A stretch of DNA of 64,000 bases, taken from JANRKB01 sp033763695 (GTDB taxonomy: Bacteria; Planctomycetota; Phycisphaerae; Phycisphaerales; UBA1924). Location of the stretch: assembly GCA_033763695.1 (NCBI GenBank), contig JANRKB010000013.1, positions 3,321 through 67,320 on the forward strand. The letters run 5' to 3'. Below the pieces are notes generated by a model, which searched no databases, had not been told where the DNA came from, and saw nothing but the letters and a program-made list of their open reading frames with translations. Within the stretch, counting starts at the first letter, position 1; the number at the start of each line of letters is the position of its first letter. Positions 34,783 through 42,751 of the stretch are shown here, piece after piece. The translations under genes were made by a program, and so were the position numbers.

Positions 34783-35439
34783 TCAATTCGCGTCGCGCCG
34801 GAACTTCACGCCGCCGGAGAAGAACTCCTCGTCCTTGGTCCGCGACGCGAGGAACTCACGGATGCGCGGTGTCTCGGCGGTCAGGACATAGCGCTTGCCT
34901 TCGGATTCGGCGTGGCTGATCGCATCGGGCGTGTTGGCCACGAGGGAATTGATGCCGCTGCTCTTCATCGGGGTGACGGTCAGTTCGTCGCCGTCGAGCG
35001 AGACGCGGCTGAAGATGTGTGCCGTAATCAGGTACTCGCGATAGGCGGCGAGGGTTGGCTCGCGATCAAAGTCGGCGACGGCATCGGCAAACAAGGTGTC
35101 GTTGATGCGCGTGAAGCCGACAAGCAGATGCTGGACCGCAGGCTCGTCCTTCTGGGGCTTGAGGAATCTGAGTTCGACGTTGTAGAGGCCGTCTTTTCCC
35201 TGTGAAACGCTCAGGGCGAACTCGGCCGGTTTGGCCTTGCCGTCGGCGTCCGGCGCGTCGGGCACCTGGGTCCACACGCCCTCGATGCGGCTGGGTCGTT
35301 CGAGCGTCGCTTCGGTGTAGGCGGCACTGATGCTGGGCGTGCTGCACCCGGCGGGGAACAGTGCTGCGAGTGTGGCAAGACAGATGCCTGCGAGCTTCGC
35401 CGCGCGACGAACCCAAACAATCGTGCTTTCGCTGGTCAT
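34783..35439 (-). CDS. Lipoprotein of unknown function at the head of the exosortase block
   Basis: A 218-residue lipoprotein. The signal (KLAGICLATLAALFPAGC) ends in lipobox PAGC. The mature part has alternating beta-type segments (FALSVSQGKDGLYNVELRFL, then ELTVTPMKSSGIN) but no recognised family. AAGGAG lies 8 nt before ATG 35439. It is the first gene of the minus-strand block leading into the exosortase, from which it is separated by 329 bp with hairpins; a role in the same surface system is inferred from position only. Confidence 0.78.
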   Translation of the reverse strand: MTSESTIVWVRRAAKLAGICLATLAALFPAGCSTPSISAAYTEATLERPSRIEGVWTQVPDAPDADGKAKPAEFALSVSQGKDGLYNVELRFLKPQKDEPAVQHLLVGFTRINDTLFADAVADFDREPTLAAYREYLITAHIFSRVSLDGDELTVTPMKSSGINSLVANTPDAISHAESEGKRYVLTAETPRIREFLASRTKDEEFFSGGVKFRRDAN

Positions 35440-35759
35440 GGTTCATCTCCTTCGCGCCCCATTGGGAGGACTCGGGGCGGTTTCGGGCACGGGCGCGGCG
35501 GCGGAACGACCGCCGATCGCGGGCGTGTTAGTAAATACTATCAACAATGCAATGCCGAGTCGAGTCCGGCCCGATCAGGGGCGAAACGAGCGGCACGCAG
35601 CACCGAGAATCACCCGAGCGCCATGCGAAGAAGCCAGAATTTCTCGGACCGCCGCTCGATTTCATTGGCCAGAAGCGGAAACGCGAGGCACGTTGAAGGG
35701 TTGCCGTGCGGTGTGGTGCCGCGTGGTCGACGGTTTGGTCTCGCAGGGAGGTTCAACCC
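35440..35759. other. Divergent intergenic region, 320 bp
   Basis: It separates the lipoprotein (minus) from a PEP-CTERM gene (plus). It contains an AT-rich island near 35525-35550 set in GC-rich DNA, the likely promoter area, with the palindrome listed next. Confidence 0.5.
35529..35540. promoter_or_regulatory. AT-rich palindrome, possible operator
   Basis: TAGTAAATACTA is a 5+2+5 palindrome in the divergent promoter region. TACTAT overlapping its right arm could be a -10 element of the plus-strand gene, but no good -35 was seen. Confidence 0.3.
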
Positions 35760-36428
35760 ATGCGTTCTTCTTTTGTTGTTGCGACGATGGTCGCGACGTC
35801 GTTTGCCGCCCACGCGCTTGCGGGCGGCTCGTTGTATTTTGATCGCGCCCAGTTCAATGCAGACGCCAACACCGGGGCGACGGCGGTCGAGGGCTTTGAC
35901 AGTTACGACCCGGGCAGCAACCTCACCGGCGCGACGCTCAACGGCATGACACTGACCGGCGCGGCCAACATGCCGCTGATGGTCATCCGCGCGGCGGACG
36001 GCGTGCGCAATCCGATGGCCTCGACCAGCGGCATGAATGTCCTCTCGCCCGGCGGCAGCAACATCGGCCTTGAAGAGGACGACCTGACGATCACGTTCGC
36101 GACCGCGGTGCAGGCCTTCGGCCTTGACGTGATCTTCGACGCTCCCGACGGCGCCTCGTTCGTCGGCGTGACGTTCCGCGATGTCACCGGTGCGATCATC
36201 GCCTCCAACGGCTTCATCCCCGCGCCCAATGGCGCGCCGGGCTTCACGTTCGTCGGCTTTGTCTCCGACAGAGCGAACATCGCGTCGGTCACGTTCGACG
36301 AGTTTGATCCCTCGCCGTTGGATGATCACGTCGCGTACGACTCGCTCACCGTGAGCGTGCCGACCCCGGGCAGCCTCGCGCTGCTGGGCATCGGCGGCAT
36401 GGTGATCGCGCGCCGCGGTCGCCGCTGA
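35760..36428 (+). CDS. PEP-CTERM sorting-domain secreted protein
   Basis: A 222-residue exported protein. The signal peptide (MRSSFVVATMVATSFAAHALA) precedes a beta-rich domain of about 170 residues containing ATAVQAFGLDVIFDAPDGA and SLTVSVPT near the end. The C-terminal sorting signal is VPTPGSLALLGIGGMVIA followed by RRGRR. GGAGG lies 8 nt before ATG 35760. It is divergent from the exosortase block and is probably processed by that exosortase. Its core resembles carbohydrate-binding or adhesin-like sandwich domains of other PEP-CTERM proteins, but no specific family is claimed. Confidence 0.9.
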   Translation: MRSSFVVATMVATSFAAHALAGGSLYFDRAQFNADANTGATAVEGFDSYDPGSNLTGATLNGMTLTGAANMPLMVIRAADGVRNPMASTSGMNVLSPGGSNIGLEEDDLTITFATAVQAFGLDVIFDAPDGASFVGVTFRDVTGAIIASNGFIPAPNGAPGFTFVGFVSDRANIASVTFDEFDPSPLDDHVAYDSLTVSVPTPGSLALLGIGGMVIARRGRR

Positions 36429-36501
36429 TCGGCGGCCGAAGTCGCGCACGACCCCGCGCGACCTCAGATCTGACCCACGTTGACCCGAAATGTTGACCCA
36501 G

Positions 36502-36528
36502 AAAGCCCGGGCCTTTGCCCGGGTTTTT
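36502..36528. terminator. Bidirectional intrinsic terminator
   Basis: AAAG, a 7-bp stem (CCCGGGC with GCCCGGG) around CTTT, then five T. The A- and T-runs on both sides let it serve the plus-strand PEP-CTERM gene and the convergent phosphatase gene. Confidence 0.88.
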
Positions 36529-36536
36529 CATTGCGC

Positions 36537-37862
36537 TCACCGCGGCTCGCAGATCCGCACGATGGCGATGGTTTGATCATCGCCGGTGGTGCCGAACGCG
36601 TTGGCCTCGGCGATGATGGCATCGGCGGCGGCTCTGGGCTCGCGGGCGGCATGTCGCGCGACGATCGCCTTGAAGCGATCCAGACCGAGCAGTTCGCCGC
36701 CGGCGCCCTGCACCTCGGTAAAGCCGTCGGTGAAGAGCACGAGCGTGTCGCCCGGCAGCACATCGGCGCGGCGAAGGGCGAACTTCTCTTCCATACCCAG
36801 CCCCAGAGGCAGCGCATCGTTTTGCAGTTCTTCGACGACGCCGTCGCGCACGCGCAGCACGGGCAGGTGCCCGGCAAGCCCGACGCTGGCGCCATCGGCC
36901 TCAAAACGCAGGCAGGCGAGCGTCGCGAACATGCCCGGCTCGATCAGGTCGCTCAGCACGCGATCGAGTTCGGCGAGCAGTGTTTCGAGCGAAGCGCACG
37001 AGCGCAGGCGCATGCGGGTGGCGGCCTTGATCATGGCCATGACGACACCGGCGCGCACGCCGTGCCCGGAGACGTCGACTAGAAAGATGTCGGTGACGCC
37101 GTCGCCGTGGACGACGTCGATGAGATCGCCGCCCATTTCGCTGCTGGGGGTGGAGCGGCCGAAGATGGCGAGGCGGGGCGTTTGCAGCTCGATATCGGGC
37201 ACGAGCGATTCGTGCATCCGGCGGGCCATGTCGAGTTCGGCCCGGCCGCGGGCTTGTTCGTTCTCGCTGGCGCGGATGAATCGCACGAGCAGAATGTGGC
37301 CGATGATGACGCAGGCGACGGCCTGCATCGCGAGTGTGCCGCGACGCACCTGGTCGCTGAGATCGCCGAAGTTCTGCAGCAGACCGATGCGGGCAAGCAG
37401 ATCAAAGAGCGGACCGGGGACGAGGATCTGAGCGAGGATCGTGATCGGAATGAGCCACCAGCGGCGAAAGGTGAATGCCGCGGCCCAGCCGCACGAGAGC
37501 GACCCGGCGATGAAGGCGGAGACGATCCCGGCGATCGGCACTGGCGTGAGGCCAGCGTTGGAACTGTCGCGAAAGACGAGCATCAGCAGCGGACCGATGG
37601 TGGCGAAGGTGAAAAAGATGCCCGCCATAAGCAAGAGCGGATGACGCACCTCGCGGCTCTTTGGCGCGGATGGATCGCCGGGGATGGCAAGCAGCGCGAG
37701 CCCGCCGGCGGCAACGAGCAAGACGGGGAGCAGTTGGAGCGGCGCGCTCACGCCGCGCCCGAGGAACATCATGCCCATGGTGACGACAACACCGATCGCG
37801 ATGGCGACGGCACCGACCATGCGGAGGCGTTTGCGGTGTTTGAGGGCAAGCCCGGCGAGCAC
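36537..37862 (-). CDS. SpoIIE-type PP2C serine phosphatase, membrane-bound
   Basis: A 441-residue protein. The N-terminal half has about six membrane helices. Residues from about 205 form a SpoIIE/RsbU-type PPM phosphatase with metal-binding motifs EMGGDLIDV, DVSGHGV, FTDGFTEVQ and GDDQTIAIV. Such enzymes dephosphorylate anti-sigma antagonists or kinase targets. The gene begins at a GTG without ribosome site; a stop codon 8 codons upstream rules out a longer start, and ATG 37820 is an alternative. It could counteract the Ser/Thr kinases encoded in this window, which is speculation. Confidence 0.88.
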   Translation of the reverse strand: MLAGLALKHRKRLRMVGAVAIAIGVVVTMGMMFLGRGVSAPLQLLPVLLVAAGGLALLAIPGDPSAPKSREVRHPLLLMAGIFFTFATIGPLLMLVFRDSSNAGLTPVPIAGIVSAFIAGSLSCGWAAAFTFRRWWLIPITILAQILVPGPLFDLLARIGLLQNFGDLSDQVRRGTLAMQAVACVIIGHILLVRFIRASENEQARGRAELDMARRMHESLVPDIELQTPRLAIFGRSTPSSEMGGDLIDVVHGDGVTDIFLVDVSGHGVRAGVVMAMIKAATRMRLRSCASLETLLAELDRVLSDLIEPGMFATLACLRFEADGASVGLAGHLPVLRVRDGVVEELQNDALPLGLGMEEKFALRRADVLPGDTLVLFTDGFTEVQGAGGELLGLDRFKAIVARHAAREPRAAADAIIAEANAFGTTGDDQTIAIVRICEPR

Positions 37863-37932
37863 GCAGGGGAGTGTACTGGACTATCCACCCCTAAAGAAAT
37901 GCTGCGTGATCGCAGCAAATGCGGACGGGCGC

Positions 37933-38298
37933 TTATCGATTGGTACTGGAAACGCGTAGGGCTGCGGATCGCACGAAATCTGAGACGGATCGAAATCCTT
38001 CTCGTTTCGCGGCCGCATCGATCGCCGATCGCTCCAGTGCCGTCAGTCGCACGTTGAGTTGCACGTCGCGTCTGCCCTCAGCAGCGGGAGGCGGCGGAGT
38101 TTCGCCTCTTTCCATCATGCTCGCGACGACCAACGTTGTCGCTTCGAGTGTTTCGGCGACACACGCCGCGGGCGTGGACCCGTCAGCCATGACGAGTGGC
38201 ATCTCAAGCGAACGACCCAAGAAACCCAGATCTGCGTCGCGGGTGATCACCAACTGATACTGCTCGGCGACCTCCTTCGCGCGAGCCCAGAGACCCAC
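37933..38298 (-). CDS. hicB: HicB-family antitoxin
   Basis: A 121-residue antitoxin. The N-terminal part (QYQLVITRDADLGFLGRSLE) is the degenerate RNase-H-like HicB fold, and residues about 78-115 form a ribbon-helix-helix DNA-binding domain (LNVRLTALERSAIDAAAKRE). It should neutralise HicA and autoregulate the operon. The start is read as GTG 38298, the only in-frame start before the conserved part after hicA ends; it has no ribosome site. The same frame stays open through hicA to 38694, which is noted separately. It sits 22 bp after the toxin stop. Confidence 0.85.
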   Translation of the reverse strand: MGLWARAKEVAEQYQLVITRDADLGFLGRSLEMPLVMADGSTPAACVAETLEATTLVVASMMERGETPPPPAAEGRRDVQLNVRLTALERSAIDAAAKREGFRSVSDFVRSAALRVSSTNR

Positions 38299-38320
38299 AT
38301 CGAATGGCCGTCGCGACCGA

Positions 38321-38542
38321 TCATTTCTTGCCGCCCGTGTTTGGGCCTTCTTCCCGCTCGCGGCGGATGCGTTCGACTTCGCGCGCGTAGACGGCTTTGA
38401 CCTTCCCGGAGTGGACCGGGATGCTGAGGGGCGGGAGCCCGACGCCGCGGAAATGGTGGTGCGATCCTTTGACACGGTCGAGGGTGTATCCAAGTCGTTC
38501 AAGTTCCCGCCGCAGCGCGCGGAAGGGGACATCTGAAGGCAT
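38321..38542 (-). CDS. hicA: HicA-family mRNA interferase toxin
   Basis: A 73-residue double-stranded-RNA-binding-fold toxin that cleaves mRNA in the absence of HicB. It has the family pattern RELERLGYTLDRVKGSHHHF, with the catalytic His near residue 28, and ends in a Lys/Arg/Glu tail. GGAGG lies 5 nt before ATG 38542. It precedes hicB, the usual toxin-first order. A promoter is seen at 38666-38694. The locus sits between housekeeping genes (lipA and a phosphatase), as expected for a mobile module. Confidence 0.88.
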   Translation of the reverse strand: MPSDVPFRALRRELERLGYTLDRVKGSHHHFRGVGLPPLSIPVHSGKVKAVYAREVERIRREREEGPNTGGKK

Positions 38543-38665
38543 GTGTACCTCCGTGGCTCCGCCTCGGTGCTCCCGCTCTCAGCGAGTTCCGAGAGAAACG
38601 ACAAGGCATCCATGCCCCTCCTGCCTGACATCGACAGGGTCGCGCTTCGCTGATCTATCGACTCT

Positions 38666-38694
38666 AGTATAGCCGAGGCTTTACAGCAGCACAA
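38666..38694 (-). promoter_or_regulatory. Sigma-70-type promoter of hicAB
   Basis: On the minus strand TTGTGC (38694-38689) and TATACT (38671-38666) are 17 bp apart. This predicts a start near 38659 and a leader of about 115 nt before hicA. Confidence 0.6.
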
Positions 38695-38719
38695 CCCTCT
38701 CGTCTTTGGCCGCGCCTCG

Positions 38720-39856
38720 TTACTTCCTGATGATGTCCGTCAGCACGTCGGCCTGGTGGTCGGCGTGGTAACTGCTCCGCACCAGCGGGCCGCTCTCCAC
38801 CACCTTGAAGCCGCGGGCGAGGCCTTCGCGTTTAAACATCGCGAACTGCTCCGGCGTCACCCAGCGATCGATCGGCAGGTGGTTGCGCGTGGGCTGGAGG
38901 TATTGGCCGATGGTGAGGATGTCGCAGGAGTCAGAGGCATCAGGCATCGGGCATTGGGCATTCGCAGAAACCGATGACGCGCCCTCTGAAACTGATGCCT
39001 GATGCCTGATGCCCGATGCCTTCGTCAGCCTCTGCACCTCATCCATCAGCGCCAGCACTTCCTCGTCCTTTTCGCCGATGCCGACCATGATGCCGGTCTT
39101 GGCGACGCCGCCTTGTTCCTTCACGCGACGGAGCAGTTCCAGCGAGCGATCGAACTTCGCGCTCGGACGCACCGCCGGATACATGCGGCGGACGGTCTCG
39201 AGGTTGTGATTGATGATGTGCGGCCCGGAGTCGATCACCATCTGCAGCGCGGGCCAGTTGCCCTCAAAGTCCGGGATCAACACCTCGATACTCATCTTCG
39301 GGCAGGCTTCCTTGGCGCGGATGATCGTCTCGGCCCAGATGCCCGCCCCGCCGTCGGAGAGTTCGTCGCGGTTCACGCTCGTGATCACAACGTGCTTGAG
39401 GTTCATCAGCGCGAGGCTGTCGGCGACGCGGCGCGGCTCATCGCGATCGAGCGTGGGCGGGCGGCCGGTCTTGACGTTGCAGAAGCCGCAGGCGCGGGTG
39501 CAGGTGTCGCCCAGGATCATGATGGTGGCCACGCCGCGTGCCCAGCACTCACCCATATTGGGGCAACCCGCCTCTTCACAGACGGTGAAGAGCTTGTGGG
39601 TGGTCATGATCTCTTTGAGCTGGGTATAACCCGGGCCGCCGGGGACCTTGGCCCGCAGCCAATCGGGCTTCTTCTTGAGGGTGAGCTGCTCGGGCGCGCC
39701 GGTCTGGTTGTTAAGCACCATGCCGGTGAGGCTGACCAGCGGCGTGTCCATGCGGCGCAGCGGGTCGCCGCCCAGAGGGCGCGGATGCCGCGCGAGCGTG
39801 CGGCTGTTCCCGGTCGGGGCCGAGGAAGGGCTGTTCTGATCCGGGGGCGTGGTCAT
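38720..39856 (-). CDS. lipA: Lipoyl synthase
   Basis: A 378-residue radical-SAM enzyme that inserts two sulfurs into octanoyl chains to make lipoate on dehydrogenase complexes. Both [4Fe-4S] clusters are present: C93-x4-C98-x5-C104 and the radical-SAM C119-x3-C123-x2-C126; the RSSYHAD C-terminal motif is intact. An insert of about 30 residues (280-309, between QRLTKA and CDILTIGQYLQP) coincides exactly with an inverted repeat in the DNA. The N-terminal 35 residues are not conserved; ATG 39856, 39898 and 39751 are all possible starts, none with a strong ribosome site. No lipB is adjacent. Confidence 0.93.
   Translation of the reverse strand: MTTPPDQNSPSSAPTGNSRTLARHPRPLGGDPLRRMDTPLVSLTGMVLNNQTGAPEQLTLKKKPDWLRAKVPGGPGYTQLKEIMTTHKLFTVCEEAGCPNMGECWARGVATIMILGDTCTRACGFCNVKTGRPPTLDRDEPRRVADSLALMNLKHVVITSVNRDELSDGGAGIWAETIIRAKEACPKMSIEVLIPDFEGNWPALQMVIDSGPHIINHNLETVRRMYPAVRPSAKFDRSLELLRRVKEQGGVAKTGIMVGIGEKDEEVLALMDEVQRLTKASGIRHQASVSEGASSVSANAQCPMPDASDSCDILTIGQYLQPTRNHLPIDRWVTPEQFAMFKREGLARGFKVVESGPLVRSSYHADHQADVLTDIIRK
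38936..39020. repeat. Inverted-repeat element inside lipA, built of GATGCC/GGCATC units
   Basis: The left arm (38936-38962) contains GAGGCATCAGGCATCGGGC; the right arm (38993-39020) contains the complement units TGATGCCTGATGCCTGATGC. They enclose about 30 nt and can form a long imperfect hairpin. The element keeps the lipA frame open. A related copy lies at 55118-55240. Confidence 0.8.
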
Positions 39857-40231
39857 GGGAGCGAACTTTAGGAAGGGCGGTGGCGTAGAGGAGGTCATCG
39901 TCGCGTTCTAAGGCATTGACGCCCCGGACGTTGTCACGGGCGCAAAGTTGGCGTTGCGGCGTGCTCCCGGTCGATGAAGACGAGTTGGCAGCGGCGGTGT
40001 CGAACCCGCCGCCGACTTGATGTTTTCCCCACCCGTGCAGACACTCCCGCTGCACGTCATACTGGTGGCCGTTTCGCCAGAGGTCTCGTTCAAGAGTCTC
40101 GTCCAAGAGTTTTGGTTTGGCCGGTTCGCCGGCGTTCGTCGAGAAGCGGCGCGGAGTGCCGCCGATCCGCCACCCACGCGGGAACAGCCCCTGGGCGCGG
40201 CAATGCAGATCTCAACCGCAAGGAGCGGGGT
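39857..40231. other. Divergent intergenic region lipA / export lipoprotein
   Basis: About 375 bp without a supported gene. It includes GGCGG/CCGCC hairpin-forming bases around 39995-40015. No -10/-35 pair was clear to the eye. Confidence 0.4.
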
Positions 40232-42397
40232 TTGATTCACCCGTTGACGCCCGTGAAGAACAGCGATCATCGCACCTGGCCCCGCCCCGACACACGAACC
40301 GCCGCCCGCATGGTGCTGCTGAGCGGGCTTGCCGTTTCTGCCGCCGCTTCGATGGGCGGCTGCGAGTGGGACTCGTACCTGCGGACCAACACCGTCGGTC
40401 GCTGGGAGCACACGGCCACCAAGGTGCCGATCCTGACGCGCATCGCGGCGATCGAGGATGAGACCAGCCTGTCGGTCGATTCGGTCGCGCCCACGCCCGA
40501 GGACCTCTACCCCGACCCGCGCGAGTATCGCGTCGGCCCCGGCGATGAACTCGAACTCGAGATCTACGACCTGGTCGAGACCAACAAGGCCGAGCAGTTC
40601 AGCCGCAAGGTGGACGTGCGCGGCATGGTGAACATCCCGCAGCTGGGCGACGTGTTCGTCAACGGCAAAACGGTCGATGGCGTGAAGGACGCGATCGGCA
40701 CGGCAATGAAGAAGCTGGTTGATCAGCCGCTGGTGGGCGTGAACGTGAAGGCTGAGCGTCAGCAGACGTTCGTCATCCAGGGCGCCGTCGATCAGCCCGG
40801 GCCGTACTTCATCCCCAGCCCCGACTACAAGCTCCTTGAGGCGTTGACGGCGGGCGGTCGCATTCCGTCGTCGGCGTCTGAGGTGTATGTGATCCGCCAG
40901 ATCCCGATCGATGAGCGGGTGGAGCGTTCGACGACGCCGCCCGCGCCACCGCCGAAGAAGGGCAACACGCCGTTCGACGCACCGGCCAAGCCGGGCGATG
41001 CAGCGCCGAGCGACAGCGAGCCGGGGCTGATTGACATCTTGAAGGGCCTGTCGCAGCCGAAGGAAGGCGACAAGCCGACTGAGAAGCCCGCGACCAAGCC
41101 GAGCGACGCGCCGGTGATGCCAAGCGAAACGCCGAAGGACGCGCCGATTGATCTGCCGCCGTCGGAGCCGGTGGCGCCTGCGCCCGTCAAGCCAGTGACG
41201 CCGCCGGCACCCGCTCCGGCGCCGACACCCGCGCCGACTCCGGCGCCCGCACAGGCACCCAAGCCCGAGCAAGCGCCGAAGGAAGAGCCCAAGCCCACCA
41301 AGCCGCCGGAGGCTGAGCCGCCCGTGCCGCTGCCGGGGATGATGGCGGAGATGGCTCCGCCAAAGGAAGACGAAGAGACGCGCCGCAACCGGATGCGTGA
41401 GCTGGAGCGGAAGCTGAAGGAACCGCTGGATGTGCCGGCCCCGCCGCGCGGGTCCAAGCGGGCCAAGCCCGCCGACACGACACCGGCGCAGCCGAGCAAT
41501 GCCCCGGCGAACCCGCCTGCCGAGGCTCCGGCGAACGACGTCATGACGGCTCCGCCGATCAACGAGCCTGCGCCTGCGGCACCCAAGGCGTCCGACACGA
41601 TGCCCACGCGCAATCCGATGGCGCCGGTCGTGCGGCCCAGCGTGCCCGCAACCCGACCCGGCGGCCCGGACGCGGCAGTCGATCTGCCTGAGAGCGGCAA
41701 GCGCACGGGGCCCGCGACGACGCGGCCCGCTCCGGCCTCCGCCAACAACGGCACGGGTCGCTCGAGCTGGGTGTACCTCAACGGTCGCTGGGTGCAGGTG
41801 CGTCGCGGCCCGACCAGCAACGACACCACCGACGCGCTGCTCGCGGGCGGCGAAGGTGTTGGCGCCAACAGCGCTCCGACTGGGCCGCTGTTCGCTCAGA
41901 AGGTGATCAAGGTGCCGCTGGACGCGCTCTTCCGCGGCGACAGCACGTACAACATCGTCATCCGCCCGGGCGACGTGGTGCGCGTGCCACCGCCGAATGA
42001 GGGCGAGGTGTATGTCGCGGGCTTCGTCAATCGCCCGGGCTCGTACAACCTGTCGCAGTCGGGCGGCCAGTTCACGCTGACGCGCGCGATTGTGGCTGCG
42101 GGTGGTCTGGCCGACGAGGCCATCCCCGAGCGCGTCGATCTGATCCGCGTTGTGGGCAACAACCAGCAGGCGATGCTGCGGGTGGACCTGCGGGCGATCT
42201 CCGAGGGCACGCAGCCCGACATCCTGCTCAAGAAGGATGACATGATCAACGTGGGGTCCAACTTCTGGGCCTTCCCGCTGGCCGTGCTGCGCAACGGTTT
42301 CCGGACCAACTACGGCTTTGGCTTCCTGCTTGATCGCAACTTCGGCTCGGACGTCTTCGGCGCCCCGCCCGAGTCGCGCTCGCGCAGCAGTTTCTAA
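40232..42397 (+). CDS. Polysaccharide export lipoprotein (Wza/SLBB type) with long Pro-rich linker
   Basis: A 721-residue outer-membrane export protein. It starts at TTG 40232, six bases after AAGGAG. The lipobox is MGGC with Cys44. Residues about 98-180 match the Poly_export domain (YRVGPGDELELEIYDLV), followed by an SLBB domain (FVIQGAVDQPGPYFIPS). A low-complexity linker of about 290 residues rich in Pro, Ala, Lys and Glu then leads to a second SLBB at the C-terminus (VYVAGFVNRPGSYNLSQ). Wza-type proteins form the exit channel for capsule or exopolysaccharide. The linker is not typical. It likely works with the Wzz/BY-kinase at 25-27 kb. Confidence 0.88.
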   Translation: MIHPLTPVKNSDHRTWPRPDTRTAARMVLLSGLAVSAAASMGGCEWDSYLRTNTVGRWEHTATKVPILTRIAAIEDETSLSVDSVAPTPEDLYPDPREYRVGPGDELELEIYDLVETNKAEQFSRKVDVRGMVNIPQLGDVFVNGKTVDGVKDAIGTAMKKLVDQPLVGVNVKAERQQTFVIQGAVDQPGPYFIPSPDYKLLEALTAGGRIPSSASEVYVIRQIPIDERVERSTTPPAPPPKKGNTPFDAPAKPGDAAPSDSEPGLIDILKGLSQPKEGDKPTEKPATKPSDAPVMPSETPKDAPIDLPPSEPVAPAPVKPVTPPAPAPAPTPAPTPAPAQAPKPEQAPKEEPKPTKPPEAEPPVPLPGMMAEMAPPKEDEETRRNRMRELERKLKEPLDVPAPPRGSKRAKPADTTPAQPSNAPANPPAEAPANDVMTAPPINEPAPAAPKASDTMPTRNPMAPVVRPSVPATRPGGPDAAVDLPESGKRTGPATTRPAPASANNGTGRSSWVYLNGRWVQVRRGPTSNDTTDALLAGGEGVGANSAPTGPLFAQKVIKVPLDALFRGDSTYNIVIRPGDVVRVPPPNEGEVYVAGFVNRPGSYNLSQSGGQFTLTRAIVAAGGLADEAIPERVDLIRVVGNNQQAMLRVDLRAISEGTQPDILLKKDDMINVGSNFWAFPLAVLRNGFRTNYGFGFLLDRNFGSDVFGAPPESRSRSSF

Positions 42398-42423
42398 GCC
42401 GCAGCGTGAACAAGAGAATGCAG

Positions 42424-42454
42424 AACGCCGACCCGAAAGGGTCGGCGTTTTCGT
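42424..42454 (+). terminator. Intrinsic terminator of the export gene
   Basis: An 11-bp stem (AACGCCGACCC with GGGTCGGCGTT) around a GAAA tetraloop is followed by TTCGTTT. It lies 27 nt past the stop. Confidence 0.9.
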
Positions 42455-42518
42455 TTGTGTTGGCGAAGCGGGCGCGGTCCGCATCGCGTCGGACGGGCGC
42501 GCGAAGCGCATGCGTGTC

Positions 42519-42597
42519 GCCCCTTCGGGGCTTCAACAACAGGCCTCGCTTCCCTGGCGCTTACGCCCCAGGCTTGGAACTACCGCCGCTTCGCGGC
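42519..42597. repeat. Triple-hairpin, REP-like element
   Basis: Three hairpins in 79 bp: GCCCC-TTC-GGGGC (42519-42531), CCTGG...CCAGG (42553-42572) and GCCGC-TTC-GCGGC (42585-42597). This compact layout in a 354-bp gene-free stretch looks like a repetitive extragenic palindromic element. The rest of the gap (42598-42751) shows nothing recognisable. Confidence 0.55.
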
Positions 42598-42751
42598 TGA
42601 GAACGTGACGAGCAACGCATGTCGCGACGAACAAGCGAAGCGCGAAGAGCATGGCGCGGAAAGCGAAGATCGATGTGAGAGGCGCGGCGAGCGCGGAGAA
42701 CAAACGTATGGCATGCGGCGAAGCGTGCGCATGCGACATCGCGAATCGCGA

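Noticed and set aside
39974..40231. An upstream extension of the export lipoprotein
   Set aside because: The extra 86 residues are basic and low in similarity to any signal peptide, whereas TTG 40232 has a perfect Shine-Dalgarno and gives a normal lipoprotein N-terminus.
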